Below the pieces are notes generated by a model. It made no database searches. It was not told where the DNA came from and worked only from the letters and a program-made list of their open reading frames with translations. DNA of 14,153 nucleotides, taken from positions 1 through 14,153 of the forward strand of contig CAKTZK010000039.1 of the NCBI GenBank assembly GCA_934635515.1. The letters are read 5' to 3'. The DNA comes from an uncultured Oscillospiraceae bacterium (GTDB lineage: Bacteria; Bacillota_A; Clostridia; Oscillospirales; Oscillospiraceae). How positions within the stretch are numbered: the first letter of the stretch is position 1; each line of letters begins with the position of its first letter. Shown here piece by piece: positions 1 through 8,715 of the stretch. The translations under genes and the position numbers were made by a program.

Positions 1-80
1 GCGCTTCGCCGATTTCCCCGACGCCCCGCTTCCACGCGCCATCATGTCATCCGTAGGGGCCGATACCCCCACATACCCAC

Positions 81-114
81 AAGAAAAGAGGACGACCCGC
101 AAGCCGCCCTCTTT
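81..114 (-). terminator. Terminator-like hairpin at the end of the alaS operon
   Basis: Arms 85-96 and 103-114 can form a 12-bp stem with two G-U wobbles around a 6-nt loop. On the minus strand the stem is followed by a short T-rich tail (TTTTCTT), about 25 bp after the HIT gene stop. The plus-strand side is also followed by a T-rich run, so it may act in both directions. To its left, positions 1-80 hold no gene I can support. Confidence 0.6.
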
Positions 115-139
115 CCTATTTTTCTTCCAAATTATCCCA

Positions 140-481
140 TCAGCCCGGAGGCCAGGTCATATCCCGGCCGGACAGCACATGGAAGTGCAGATGATGCACG
201 CTCTGGCCAGCCTGCTCCCCGATGTTGGACACCACACGGTAGCTCTCCAGGCCCAGCTCCTTGGTCACCTTGGCGATGACCTCAAAGATGTGGGCCACCA
301 CAGCGCTGTTTTCTCCGCTGACCTCCGCCACGGAGCCGATGTGGCTCTTGGGAATCACCAGGAAATGGGTGGGTGCCTGGGGTGCAATGTCATAAAAGGC
401 ATAGCACAGGTCGTCCTCATACACCTTGTTGGACGGGATCTCCCCCGCCGCAATAGCGCAGAAAAGGCAATCGTTCTTCAT
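140..481 (-). CDS. HIT-family (histidine triad) nucleotide hydrolase
   Basis: The 113-residue protein matches small HIT proteins of the HinT/PKCI type. It has an N-terminal CLFCAI zinc-type segment and ends with the diagnostic triad HHLHFHVL, followed by a short tail ending in WPPG. HIT proteins hydrolyse purine nucleoside phosphoramidates and related adenylates in the cytoplasm. The length is typical and nothing is missing. The ATG has a good ribosome site (AAAGGAG) 6 nt upstream. It is the last gene of the T-box operon, 15 nt after the DUF4250 gene. Acting on aminoacyl-adenylate side products next to an aminoacyl-tRNA synthetase would fit known HinT chemistry, but that link is inference. 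Confidence 0.93.
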   Translation of the reverse strand: MKNDCLFCAIAAGEIPSNKVYEDDLCYAFYDIAPQAPTHFLVIPKSHIGSVAEVSGENSAVVAHIFEVIAKVTKELGLESYRVVSNIGEQAGQSVHHLHFHVLSGRDMTWPPG

Positions 482-496
482 AGGGTTTGCTCCTTT

Positions 497-670
497 CTAT
501 TTAAATTGATTCGTTTTTTCGTTATACGCATAGCCCAGATCCTTCAGCCGACGCTCCAGTTCTTCCCGGCTCACATCCAGGGCACCGCACAACTCGTCCA
601 GGTCGCTAAACTCGTCCCGCAGACGGGCATTTACAAAGCTCAGCAGGATCACAGGATCGTTTGGTATCAT
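497..670 (-). CDS. DUF4250 family small protein
   Basis: This 57-residue protein starts MIPNDPVILLSFVNARLRDE and ends YNEKTNQFK, a pattern I recognise as DUF4250, a small conserved clostridial family of unknown function. The middle (SDLDELCGALDVSREELERRLKDLGY) resembles a small helix-turn-helix. I chose the ATG at 670 because family similarity begins there; an in-frame start further upstream would add 16 unrelated residues lying inside alaS. The start codon is 1 nt past the alaS stop, so translation is probably coupled; only a weak purine-rich site precedes it. Co-transcription with alaS and the HIT gene is inferred from spacing. Function cannot be stated. Confidence 0.82.
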   Translation of the reverse strand: MIPNDPVILLSFVNARLRDEFSDLDELCGALDVSREELERRLKDLGYAYNEKTNQFK

Positions 671-671
671 C

Positions 672-3311
<2,640 letters not shown>

Positions 3312-3328
3312 AGTTTTTTGCTCCTTTA

Positions 3329-3973
3329 TTATGAATTTATAATTTGCTTAACAATTTGAGCCAGTTCCTGGTCCAAATTTTCATAAAATCGGGCTATGTG
3401 CAGCCCGTCCGCCAAAGCGTGATTCACGAAAACCGTCACCGGCATCGTTACCCGTCCGTTCATCTCCGTGAATTTCCCCCAGGAAAACCGCGGATTCGTA
3501 TCCTCCGGCCCGGTCGCAGGGTGCTTGAGCTGGGTGTAAGCCAGCCAGGGCACGCAGGAGACAAAGAAGTTGCTCAGCGAATCGCCGCTTTCTGCCAGCC
3601 CCTCCCCCTTCAGTGCCTCCGCCTGCCGCCGCTTGCCGTCGGCCAAAAAGTCCTCATAGGGTAAAAGCCCGCTGTCCACCAGGCAGTATACATACACGCC
3701 GCTGTCCTTCATGGCCGTGTAGGAGGGGCAGCATCGGTCAAATTCCACCACCTGCCCGTCCAGCAGCCGCCGCCGCAGCTCCGGCACGGCGTTGGCCGCC
3801 CGGGTCAGGACATAAAGGAAGCTGAGAAAAAAGGGCCTGCCGTCCAGGGCGGCGTGAAACTCCGTAATGTCCACCTCCACGGTAATGCCTGCCCAGGGGT
3901 CTGCCATAGCTCGGAAGTAGGCAAACTGTCCGCTGCGGGGGTCCTCCGCCATATTCACGATTCGATATGCCAC
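3329..3973 (-). CDS. CatA-like (chloramphenicol acetyltransferase family) O-acyltransferase
   Basis: The 214-residue protein has the length and fold markers of the type A chloramphenicol acetyltransferase family: an N-terminal ITVEVDITEF strand region, a central FFVSCVPWLAYTQL segment, and a C-terminal catalytic motif NHALADGLH. His185 and Asp189 match the catalytic His and structural Asp of the classical HHxxxDG motif, but the first His is Asn here. Family members use acetyl-CoA to acetylate a hydroxyl group, usually as trimers. Whether this one takes chloramphenicol or a cellular substrate is unknown; many clostridial homologues are not resistance genes. The start is GTG with GAGGTGG 4 nt upstream. 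It is the first gene after the alanine T-box, and alaS follows after 17 nt. Confidence 0.85.
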   Translation of the reverse strand: MAYRIVNMAEDPRSGQFAYFRAMADPWAGITVEVDITEFHAALDGRPFFLSFLYVLTRAANAVPELRRRLLDGQVVEFDRCCPSYTAMKDSGVYVYCLVDSGLLPYEDFLADGKRRQAEALKGEGLAESGDSLSNFFVSCVPWLAYTQLKHPATGPEDTNPRFSWGKFTEMNGRVTMPVTVFVNHALADGLHIARFYENLDQELAQIVKQIINS

Positions 3974-3985
3974 TTGACCACCTCA

Positions 3986-4025
3986 CAAAAAATAAAAACT
4001 CCGCCCCACACATAGGGGCGAAGTT
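3986..4025 (-). terminator. T-box regulated intrinsic terminator
   Basis: On the minus strand the arms at 4015-4025 and 3997-4007 form an 11-bp stem with one wobble (AACTTCGCCCC against GGGGCGGAGTT), followed by a T-rich run broken by one A. Its 5' arm lies directly after the T-box sequence, the usual terminator/antiterminator switch. It lies 12 nt before the GTG of the CAT-like gene. Confidence 0.9.
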
Positions 4026-4211
4026 AAACTCCACGGTACCACCCTAATTCGGCAGAAAGCTCTGCCCTCTTAGCCATCCTGTAACGGGGATGCACCGTCC
4101 GGCTCCTCGCCGGCCGCTCCGAAGTGGCACACAAACGCCTGCATCCAACGGGCTTTCACCTACCCCCGTCTCGCTTCGGACCGGCTATTTGCTTTACTTC
4201 CTCTCAGCATT
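4026..4211 (-). promoter_or_regulatory. Alanine-specific T-box riboswitch leader (specifier GCC)
   Basis: The leader has the T-box sequence AGGGTGGTACCGTGGAG at 4045-4029, including the UGGU that pairs with the tRNA ACCA end. A Stem III hairpin (GGCAGA/TCTGCC) is at 4051-4066. In Stem I, GAAGT/ACTTC forms the lower helix and GCAAAT(A)GCC/GGCGTTTGT the upper one. The internal loop between them carries GCC at 4128-4126 followed by A, the normal layout of a specifier codon. GCC is an alanine codon, which matches alaS in the operon; U in UGGU also fits the usual A73 of tRNA-Ala. Stabilised by uncharged tRNA-Ala, the antiterminator should prevent the terminator at 3986-4025. The 5' end is estimated from the promoter. 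Pairings were worked out by hand. Confidence 0.93.
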
Positions 4212-4218
4212 TTTTCTT

Positions 4219-4246
4219 ATTTTATCACAAATTCCCCGCTTGTCAA
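4219..4246 (-). promoter_or_regulatory. Sigma-A-type promoter of the alaS operon
   Basis: On the minus strand TTGACA (4246-4241) and TAAAAT (4224-4219) are separated by 16 bp. The predicted start near 4211 lies just before the first helix of the T-box leader. Confidence 0.85.
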
Positions 4247-4362
4247 TACATTCTCTGCCCTCTCTCCCCTTTTTCTTCCTTGCCGTTTTTCCTGGGATTC
4301 CCTCCGCTGTATAAATCGTCCTCCCCCTATGTCCGTGTTCCTTTTTCCGCCTTGCCTCTTTC
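4247..4362. other. Intergenic polypyrimidine tract between divergent operons
   Basis: This 116-bp stretch is strongly C+T rich on the plus strand (A+G rich on the minus strand), with many runs of T or C. It separates the alaS promoter from the first NrdR-like box. A minus-strand reading frame with a TTG start (4194-4430, 78 codons) crosses it but overlaps the promoter and regulatory sites and looks like a composition artefact. I see no gene. Confidence 0.5.
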
Positions 4363-4411
4363 ATACTATATTTTGTGTCTGACCCGGGTACATAATTACC
4401 ACATTTAGTGT
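4363..4411 (+). promoter_or_regulatory. Distal pair of NrdR-box-like operators
   Basis: The site at 4363-4378 (ATACTATATTTTGTGT) matches the published NrdR-box consensus acaCwAtATaTwGtgt at 14 of 16 positions by hand count. The second at 4396-4411 (TTACCACATTTAGTGT) matches at 11 of 16. Their starts are 33 bp apart, about three helical turns. NrdR is the ATP-cone repressor of ribonucleotide reductase genes, and the boxes lie upstream of nrdD. The second site alone would be weak evidence. Confidence 0.65.
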
Positions 4412-4459
4412 TTTTTGTTTGTTCCTCCAAAATTCACCTCTTAAATTTGGCACAGATTC

Positions 4460-4508
4460 TCACCATATTTTGTGCATTACGCCCTTGCAAACCCACAATA
4501 TATAGTGT
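4460..4508 (+). promoter_or_regulatory. Proximal pair of NrdR-box operators
   Basis: The site at 4493-4508 (CCACAATATATAGTGT) matches the NrdR-box consensus at 15 of 16 positions and 4460-4475 (TCACCATATTTTGTGC) at 12 of 16. The spacing is again 33 bp start to start, identical to the distal pair. The stronger box fills the spacer of the predicted nrdD promoter, so bound NrdR would block RNA polymerase. Confidence 0.85.
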
Positions 4509-4513
4509 ACGAT
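4485..4513 (+). promoter_or_regulatory. Predicted nrdD promoter overlapped by an NrdR box
   Basis: TTGCAA (4485-4490) and TACGAT (4508-4513) are 17 bp apart, each matching four of six consensus bases. The best NrdR box covers the spacer and touches the -10 element. The predicted leader before the nrdD ATG is about 45 nt. Confidence 0.55.
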
Positions 4514-4563
4514 AAGTACACGCACAAAACATATATGCCCGGAGGGCAGAGGAGGATATAGAA

Positions 4564-6762
4564 ATGAAGATCATCAAGCGCAACGGTTCCGAGGTGGCCT
4601 TCGACATCACGAAGATCATCGTTGCCATCACCAAGGCCAATGACTCCGTGGAGGAAGTGGACCGCATGACCCCCGTGCAGATCCAGCGCATTGCCGAGTC
4701 TGTGGAGCTCCAGTGCCAGAAGATCGGCCGCGCCCCCACCGTGGAGGAAATCCAGGACATGGTGGAGCATTACATCATGGCCCACGGTGCCTTTGAGGTG
4801 GCCAAGCATTACATCACCTATCGCTATACCCGCTCCCTGGTACGCAAGTCCAACACAACCGACGACAAGATTCTCTCCCTCATCGAGTGCAATAACGAGG
4901 AGGCCAAGCAGGAGAATTCCAATAAAAACCCCGTTGTTAACTCCACCCAGCGGGACTACATGGCCGGTGAGGTCAGCCGTGACCTCAGCGAGCGCATCCT
5001 CCTGCCTCCGGAAATCGTGGAGGCCCATCGGGAGGGCATTATCCACTTCCACGACAGCGATTATTACGCCCAGCACATGCACAACTGCGACCTGGTGAAC
5101 CTGGAGGACATGCTGCAAAACGGCACCGTCATCACCGGCACCCTTATTGAGCGGCCCCACAGCTTTGCCACCGCCTGCAACATCGCCACCCAGATCGTGG
5201 CCCAGGTGGCCAGCAACCAGTACGGCGGCCAGTCCATCAGCCTCACCCATCTGGCCCCCTTTGTGGAGGTCAGCCGTCAGAAGATCCGCAAGATCGTCCA
5301 GGGTGAAATGGCCTCCATCGGCGTAGACCCCGGCGAGGAGAAGATCAGCGAGCTGGTAGAGACCCGTCTGCGGGAGGAGATCCGCCGCGGCGTTCAGACC
5401 ATCCAGTACCAGGTGGTGACTCTCCTGACCACCAACGGCCAGGCCCCCTTCATCACCGTTTTCATGTATTTGAATGAGGCCCGCAATGAGCGGGAGAAGA
5501 AAGACCTGGCTATGATCATCGAGGAGATGCTCCTCCAGCGCTACCAGGGCGTGAAAAATGAAAAGGGCGTGTGGGTCACCCCCGCCTTCCCCAAGCTCAT
5601 CTACACCCTGGAGGAGGACAACATCCACGAGGACTCCCCCTACTGGTACTTAACGGAGCTGGCGGCCAAGTGCACCGCACGACGTATGGTGCCCGACTAC
5701 ATTTCCGAAAAGAAAATGAAGGAGCTGAAGGGCGACGTCTACACCTGCATGGGCTGCCGCTCCTTCCTGACCCCGGACCGCTTCACCGACGCAGGAGTGG
5801 GCAACATCGCCAACGCCGGTAATTACGAGCCCGGCAAGCATAAGTATTATGGCCGCTTCAACCAGGGCGTGGTCACCATCAACCTGCCGGATGTGGCCCT
5901 GTCCTCCGGCGGCAATATCGAGAAGTTCTGGAAGATCTTTGACGAGCGGCTGGAGCTGTGCCACCGGGCCCTGCGCTGCCGCCACGACCGGCTGAAGGGC
6001 ACCACCTCCGACGCCGCCCCCATTCTGTGGCAGTACGGCGCTCTGGCAAGGCTGAAAAAGGGTGAGGTCATTGATAAGCTCCTCTACGGCGGCTACTCCA
6101 CCATCTCCCTGGGCTACGCGGGCCTGTATGAGTGCGTGAAGTATATGACCGGCAAGAGCCACACGGATCCCTCCGCCACGCCCTTTGCCCTGTCCATCAT
6201 GAAGAAGATGAACGAAAAGTGCCAGGAGTGGAAAACTGCCGAGGATATCGACTATTCCCTTTATGGAACGCCCCTGGAGTCCACCACCTATAAGTTCGCC
6301 AAGTGCCTGCAAAAGCGCTTCGGCATCATCGAGGGCATCACCGACAAGGGCTACATCACCAACAGCTACCACGTCCATGTCTCCGAGCCCATCGACGCCT
6401 TTACCAAGCTGGAGTTTGAGGCTCAGTTCCAGCACCTGTCTCCCGGCGGCGCCATCAGCTATGTGGAGGTGCCGGACATGCAGAACAACATCCCCGCCGT
6501 GCTGGAGGTGATGAAGTTCATCTATGACCACATCATCTATGCCGAGCTGAACACCAAGAGCGACTACTGCCAGGTCTGCGGCTGGGACGGCGAGATCGAA
6601 GTGGTGGAGGAGGACGGCAAGCTCATCTGGAAGTGCCCCCAGTGCGGCAACACCGACCAGGACAAGATGAACGTCGCCCGCCGCACCTGCGGCTACATCG
6701 GCACCCAGTTCTGGAACCAGGGCCGTACCCAGGAGATCAAGGACCGGGTCCTGCACCTGTGA
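4564..6762 (+). CDS. nrdD: Anaerobic (class III) ribonucleoside-triphosphate reductase
   Basis: This 732-residue glycyl radical enzyme makes dNTPs from NTPs without oxygen. Residues 1 to about 93 form an ATP-cone, the allosteric nucleotide-binding domain. Cys175 (HNCDLVNL) and the YTCMGCRSF motif (Cys395, Cys398) are the expected active-site cysteines. A four-cysteine zinc site is at 669, 672, 691 and 694. The C-terminal RRTCGYIGTQFW motif carries the expected glycyl radical residue at Gly710. All key residues are present and the length is normal. GGAGG lies 8 nt before the ATG. nrdG follows after 72 bp, and NrdR boxes precede the gene. It indicates anaerobic growth. Confidence 0.98.
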   Translation: MKIIKRNGSEVAFDITKIIVAITKANDSVEEVDRMTPVQIQRIAESVELQCQKIGRAPTVEEIQDMVEHYIMAHGAFEVAKHYITYRYTRSLVRKSNTTDDKILSLIECNNEEAKQENSNKNPVVNSTQRDYMAGEVSRDLSERILLPPEIVEAHREGIIHFHDSDYYAQHMHNCDLVNLEDMLQNGTVITGTLIERPHSFATACNIATQIVAQVASNQYGGQSISLTHLAPFVEVSRQKIRKIVQGEMASIGVDPGEEKISELVETRLREEIRRGVQTIQYQVVTLLTTNGQAPFITVFMYLNEARNEREKKDLAMIIEEMLLQRYQGVKNEKGVWVTPAFPKLIYTLEEDNIHEDSPYWYLTELAAKCTARRMVPDYISEKKMKELKGDVYTCMGCRSFLTPDRFTDAGVGNIANAGNYEPGKHKYYGRFNQGVVTINLPDVALSSGGNIEKFWKIFDERLELCHRALRCRHDRLKGTTSDAAPILWQYGALARLKKGEVIDKLLYGGYSTISLGYAGLYECVKYMTGKSHTDPSATPFALSIMKKMNEKCQEWKTAEDIDYSLYGTPLESTTYKFAKCLQKRFGIIEGITDKGYITNSYHVHVSEPIDAFTKLEFEAQFQHLSPGGAISYVEVPDMQNNIPAVLEVMKFIYDHIIYAELNTKSDYCQVCGWDGEIEVVEEDGKLIWKCPQCGNTDQDKMNVARRTCGYIGTQFWNQGRTQEIKDRVLHL

Positions 6763-6784
6763 TCCTCCCAAAAATTCAAATCGA

Positions 6785-6807
6785 CGGGGCAGGCCCAGCC
6801 TGCCCCG
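6785..6807 (+). other. Perfect GC-rich hairpin between nrdD and nrdG
   Basis: Arms CGGGGCAGGC (6785-6794) and GCCTGCCCCG (6798-6807) are fully complementary around the 3-nt loop CCA. Only a weak TTT follows, so it is a poor terminator. It sits 27 nt before the nrdG ATG and could slow the 3' exonuclease or partially attenuate to keep NrdG below NrdD. Function is inferred. Confidence 0.6.
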
Positions 6808-6834
6808 CCTTTACAGAAGCGAGGTCGTGTATCC

Positions 6835-7368
6835 ATGTACTACGGAGAACTGAAAAAATGTGATATTGCCGACGGCGAAGGTGTCCGGGTGTCCCTGTTC
6901 GTCTCTGGCTGCCGCAACCACTGCAGGGACTGCTTTCAGCCGGAGACCTGGGACTTCTGCTTCGGCCAGCCCTTCACGGAGGAAACGGAGCGGGAGATCT
7001 ATGCCGAGCTGGAGAAGTCTTATGTAAATGGATTGACCCTTTTGGGGGGCGATCCTCTGGAGCCGGAAAATCAGAGGGCTCTGCTTCCCATGCTGCGGCA
7101 CATACACCGTGCCTTCCCCGGAAAGAACGTATGGTGCTTCACGGGATATGTTCTGGAGGAGCCCGACAGATTCACGGGTGCGCACCCGAACTGCGAAGTT
7201 ACGGAGGAGTTCCTCTCCTATATCCACATCCTTGTGGACGGGCCGTTTATCGCTGAGGAAAAGGACATTTCCCTCCAGTTCCGGGGCAGCCGCAACCAGC
7301 GCGTTATCGACATGAATGGCAGCCGACAAGCGGGAAAGATCGTCCTCTGGAACAAGCTCCGCCGATAA
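6835..7368 (+). CDS. nrdG: Anaerobic ribonucleotide reductase activating protein (radical SAM)
   Basis: The 177-residue protein has the radical SAM cluster motif CRNHCRDC (Cys26, Cys30, Cys33), the loop that binds the 4Fe-4S cluster. It also has the SAM-contacting segment LTLLGGDPLEPEN. The N-terminus MYYGELKKCDIADGEGVRVSLFVSGC is typical of NrdG. It uses SAM to create the glycyl radical on NrdD, so the two act as a pair, and the gene order supports this. GAGGT lies 9 nt before the ATG. No promoter is evident in the 72-bp gap, so it is probably co-transcribed with nrdD and shares its NrdR control. A strong terminator follows the stop. Confidence 0.97.
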   Translation: MYYGELKKCDIADGEGVRVSLFVSGCRNHCRDCFQPETWDFCFGQPFTEETEREIYAELEKSYVNGLTLLGGDPLEPENQRALLPMLRHIHRAFPGKNVWCFTGYVLEEPDRFTGAHPNCEVTEEFLSYIHILVDGPFIAEEKDISLQFRGSRNQRVIDMNGSRQAGKIVLWNKLRR

Positions 7369-7376
7369 GACAGGCA

Positions 7377-7418
7377 AAAACAAGACCTCCGGCCGGACCG
7401 GAGGTCTTGTTTTTTTTA
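7377..7418. terminator. Strong bidirectional terminator between nrdG and pduL
   Basis: Arms 7377-7392 and 7398-7413 form a perfect 16-bp stem (core GACCTCCGG/CCGGAGGTC) with a 5-nt loop, followed on the plus strand by a run of T. The A-rich left edge gives a T run on the minus strand, so it can also end the converging pduL transcript. Confidence 0.95.
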
Positions 7419-7426
7419 CATAGAAA

Positions 7427-7993
7427 TTAGCCGCGATAGATCTCGCCCTCGGTGGGAGAACCGGCAGCCTGGGCCTCGTCGGTATCGATGTGCATGGTGG
7501 TAGCGCCGTCCTTGTTCACACGAACCACTACATCATCGAAGATCAGCTTGCGGCCCTCGCCGCCGCAGGCCACGCGAATAATCTCGCCGTTCTTAATGCC
7601 CATCTTTTCCGCATCGCTCTCCAGCACATGCAGGTGACGCTTGGCGATGATGACGCCCTCCTTCAGCTCCACCTCACCGGCAGGCCCGATGAGCTTGCAG
7701 GCACCGGAGCCTTCCACATGGCCGCTCTCGCGGACAGGGGCATCAATGCCCAGAGCCCGGGCATCGGAGCCGGAGACCTCCACCTGGTCGGCCTTACGCA
7801 CAGGGCCCAGGATAGAGACATTGGCCATTTCCTTCTTGGGTCCCACCAGGGTAACCCGCTCATTGCAGGCAAACTGGCCGGGATAGGACAGATCCTTGCG
7901 CTTGGTAAGCTGATAACCGGCACCAAACAGCTTCTCAACAGTTTCCTGCGTCAGATGAATGTGACGGGCAGATGTTTCAACCATGAATTTCAT
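7427..7993 (-). CDS. pduL: PduL-type phosphate propanoyltransferase / phosphotransacetylase
   Basis: The 188-residue protein is a PduL family phosphotransacylase, which interconverts acyl-CoA plus phosphate with acyl-phosphate plus CoA. It shows the family metal-ligand motifs SARHIHLT (His11, His13), AKRHLHV (His120, His122) and MHIDTDEA (His168). It lacks an N-terminal extension, the usual encapsulation peptide of microcompartment PduL, and no shell genes are near, so it is probably a cytosolic enzyme, perhaps the main Pta for acetate formation (inference). GGAGG 9 nt before the ATG overlaps the end of the upstream membrane gene. The two genes are 1 nt apart and surely co-transcribed. Confidence 0.93.
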   Translation of the reverse strand: MKFMVETSARHIHLTQETVEKLFGAGYQLTKRKDLSYPGQFACNERVTLVGPKKEMANVSILGPVRKADQVEVSGSDARALGIDAPVRESGHVEGSGACKLIGPAGEVELKEGVIIAKRHLHVLESDAEKMGIKNGEIIRVACGGEGRKLIFDDVVVRVNKDGATTMHIDTDEAQAAGSPTEGEIYRG

Positions 7994-7994
7994 T

Positions 7995-8561
7995 TCAATT
8001 TTCCTCCTGTTTTGTATGATCTTCCGTTTTCGGATTATCCGAAGCGGTCAAATCCTCTTTCTGTGTGGTCAGGCGGATCTCCTCCACCTCATCGATGACA
8101 AAGTACTGCCGGGACTGGGCGCTTATTACGCCGGTGGCGGCCAAAAGCTGATTCTTTTTCCAGTGCTGCACAAGGTCGCTCTTGGCATGGATCATCAGGC
8201 CAAAGCCGGTATCGATGTCCCCGTTTTCATCCAGGCCGCAATAGGGAAAGCGCACGGTGATCTTCCGGCCGGCGTATTTACTCTGCTGGCCGTGCACATA
8301 TTCCGCCTTCACGGTTTCAAAGGTCATAGGGTATATCTCGCCATCGGGCATGTGGAAAAACAAGCTGCCGTACACCCGCGACAGACGCTTGCGCCGGCTG
8401 GTGTTTCTGGCTACGGCCAAGACGCACATCAGCGCCAGAAAGACCAAGCCCATCCCAGCCTGCTTCATCACAATGGATACAATGCACAGCAGGAATCCGG
8501 CTGCTAAAAGGATCTGGTTCATCAGGTCCTGCCTGTTCCAAACGCTCAGTATTTTTTTCAT
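7995..8561 (-). CDS. Unrecognised protein with two predicted membrane segments
   Basis: I do not recognise this 188-residue protein. Residues about 15-32 and 35-51 are hydrophobic and form a likely membrane hairpin, followed by a basic stretch (RNTSRRKRL) that should face the cytoplasm. Residues 62 to about 165 form a soluble domain rich in strand-like segments (GRKITVRFPYCG, QYFVIDEVEEIRL), and the tail is acidic and polar. AAGGAG lies 6 nt before the ATG. It is the first gene of a two-gene operon with pduL, which begins 1 nt after its stop. It lies divergent from a LysR gene. A role in acid or acyl metabolism is only a guess from context. Confidence 0.85.
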   Translation of the reverse strand: MKKILSVWNRQDLMNQILLAAGFLLCIVSIVMKQAGMGLVFLALMCVLAVARNTSRRKRLSRVYGSLFFHMPDGEIYPMTFETVKAEYVHGQQSKYAGRKITVRFPYCGLDENGDIDTGFGLMIHAKSDLVQHWKKNQLLAATGVISAQSRQYFVIDEVEEIRLTTQKEDLTASDNPKTEDHTKQEEN

Positions 8562-8587
8562 AAAATTCTCCTTTTCCGACCTGTATC

Positions 8588-8616
8588 ATAATACCACTTC
8601 TCGCGCCATTATGCAA
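8588..8616 (-). promoter_or_regulatory. Promoter of the membrane protein/pduL operon
   Basis: On the minus strand TTGCAT (8616-8611) and TATTAT (8593-8588) are 17 bp apart, about 27 bp before the ATG at 8561. Its -35 box is 17 bp from the -35 box of the divergent LysR promoter. Confidence 0.75.
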
Positions 8617-8633
8617 GAGCAGAAAAGAAATGC

Positions 8634-8661
8634 TTGCATTTTTACGCAGGTTTGCTATAAT
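8634..8661 (+). promoter_or_regulatory. Promoter of the LysR-type regulator gene
   Basis: TTGCAT (8634-8639) and a perfect TATAAT (8656-8661) are 16 bp apart, about 55 bp before the ATG. The divergent back-to-back layout is classic for LysR regulators that control themselves and a neighbour. Confidence 0.78.
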
Positions 8662-8715
8662 CGTTACAGATATCAACCGCTTTATAATTATTGTTTCTAA
8701 TGCTGAGGTGAAAAT

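Noticed and set aside
1..80. Possible start of a minus-strand gene (MMARGSG..., ATG at 45) or an intergenic repeat (GTAGGGGCC with GATACCCCC)
   Set aside because: Only 15 codons lie in the window, no clear ribosome site is present, and the repeat has one imperfect copy; too little to call.
4194..4430. Minus-strand reading frame of 78 codons with a TTG start after a GAGGTG
   Set aside because: It overlaps NrdR boxes, the alaS operon promoter and the 5' edge of the T-box leader. Its very basic composition reflects the purine-rich strand.
4477..6771. Two long minus-strand frames opposite nrdD
   Set aside because: Antisense shadows of nrdD with Leu/Val/Gly/His-rich translations and no family features.
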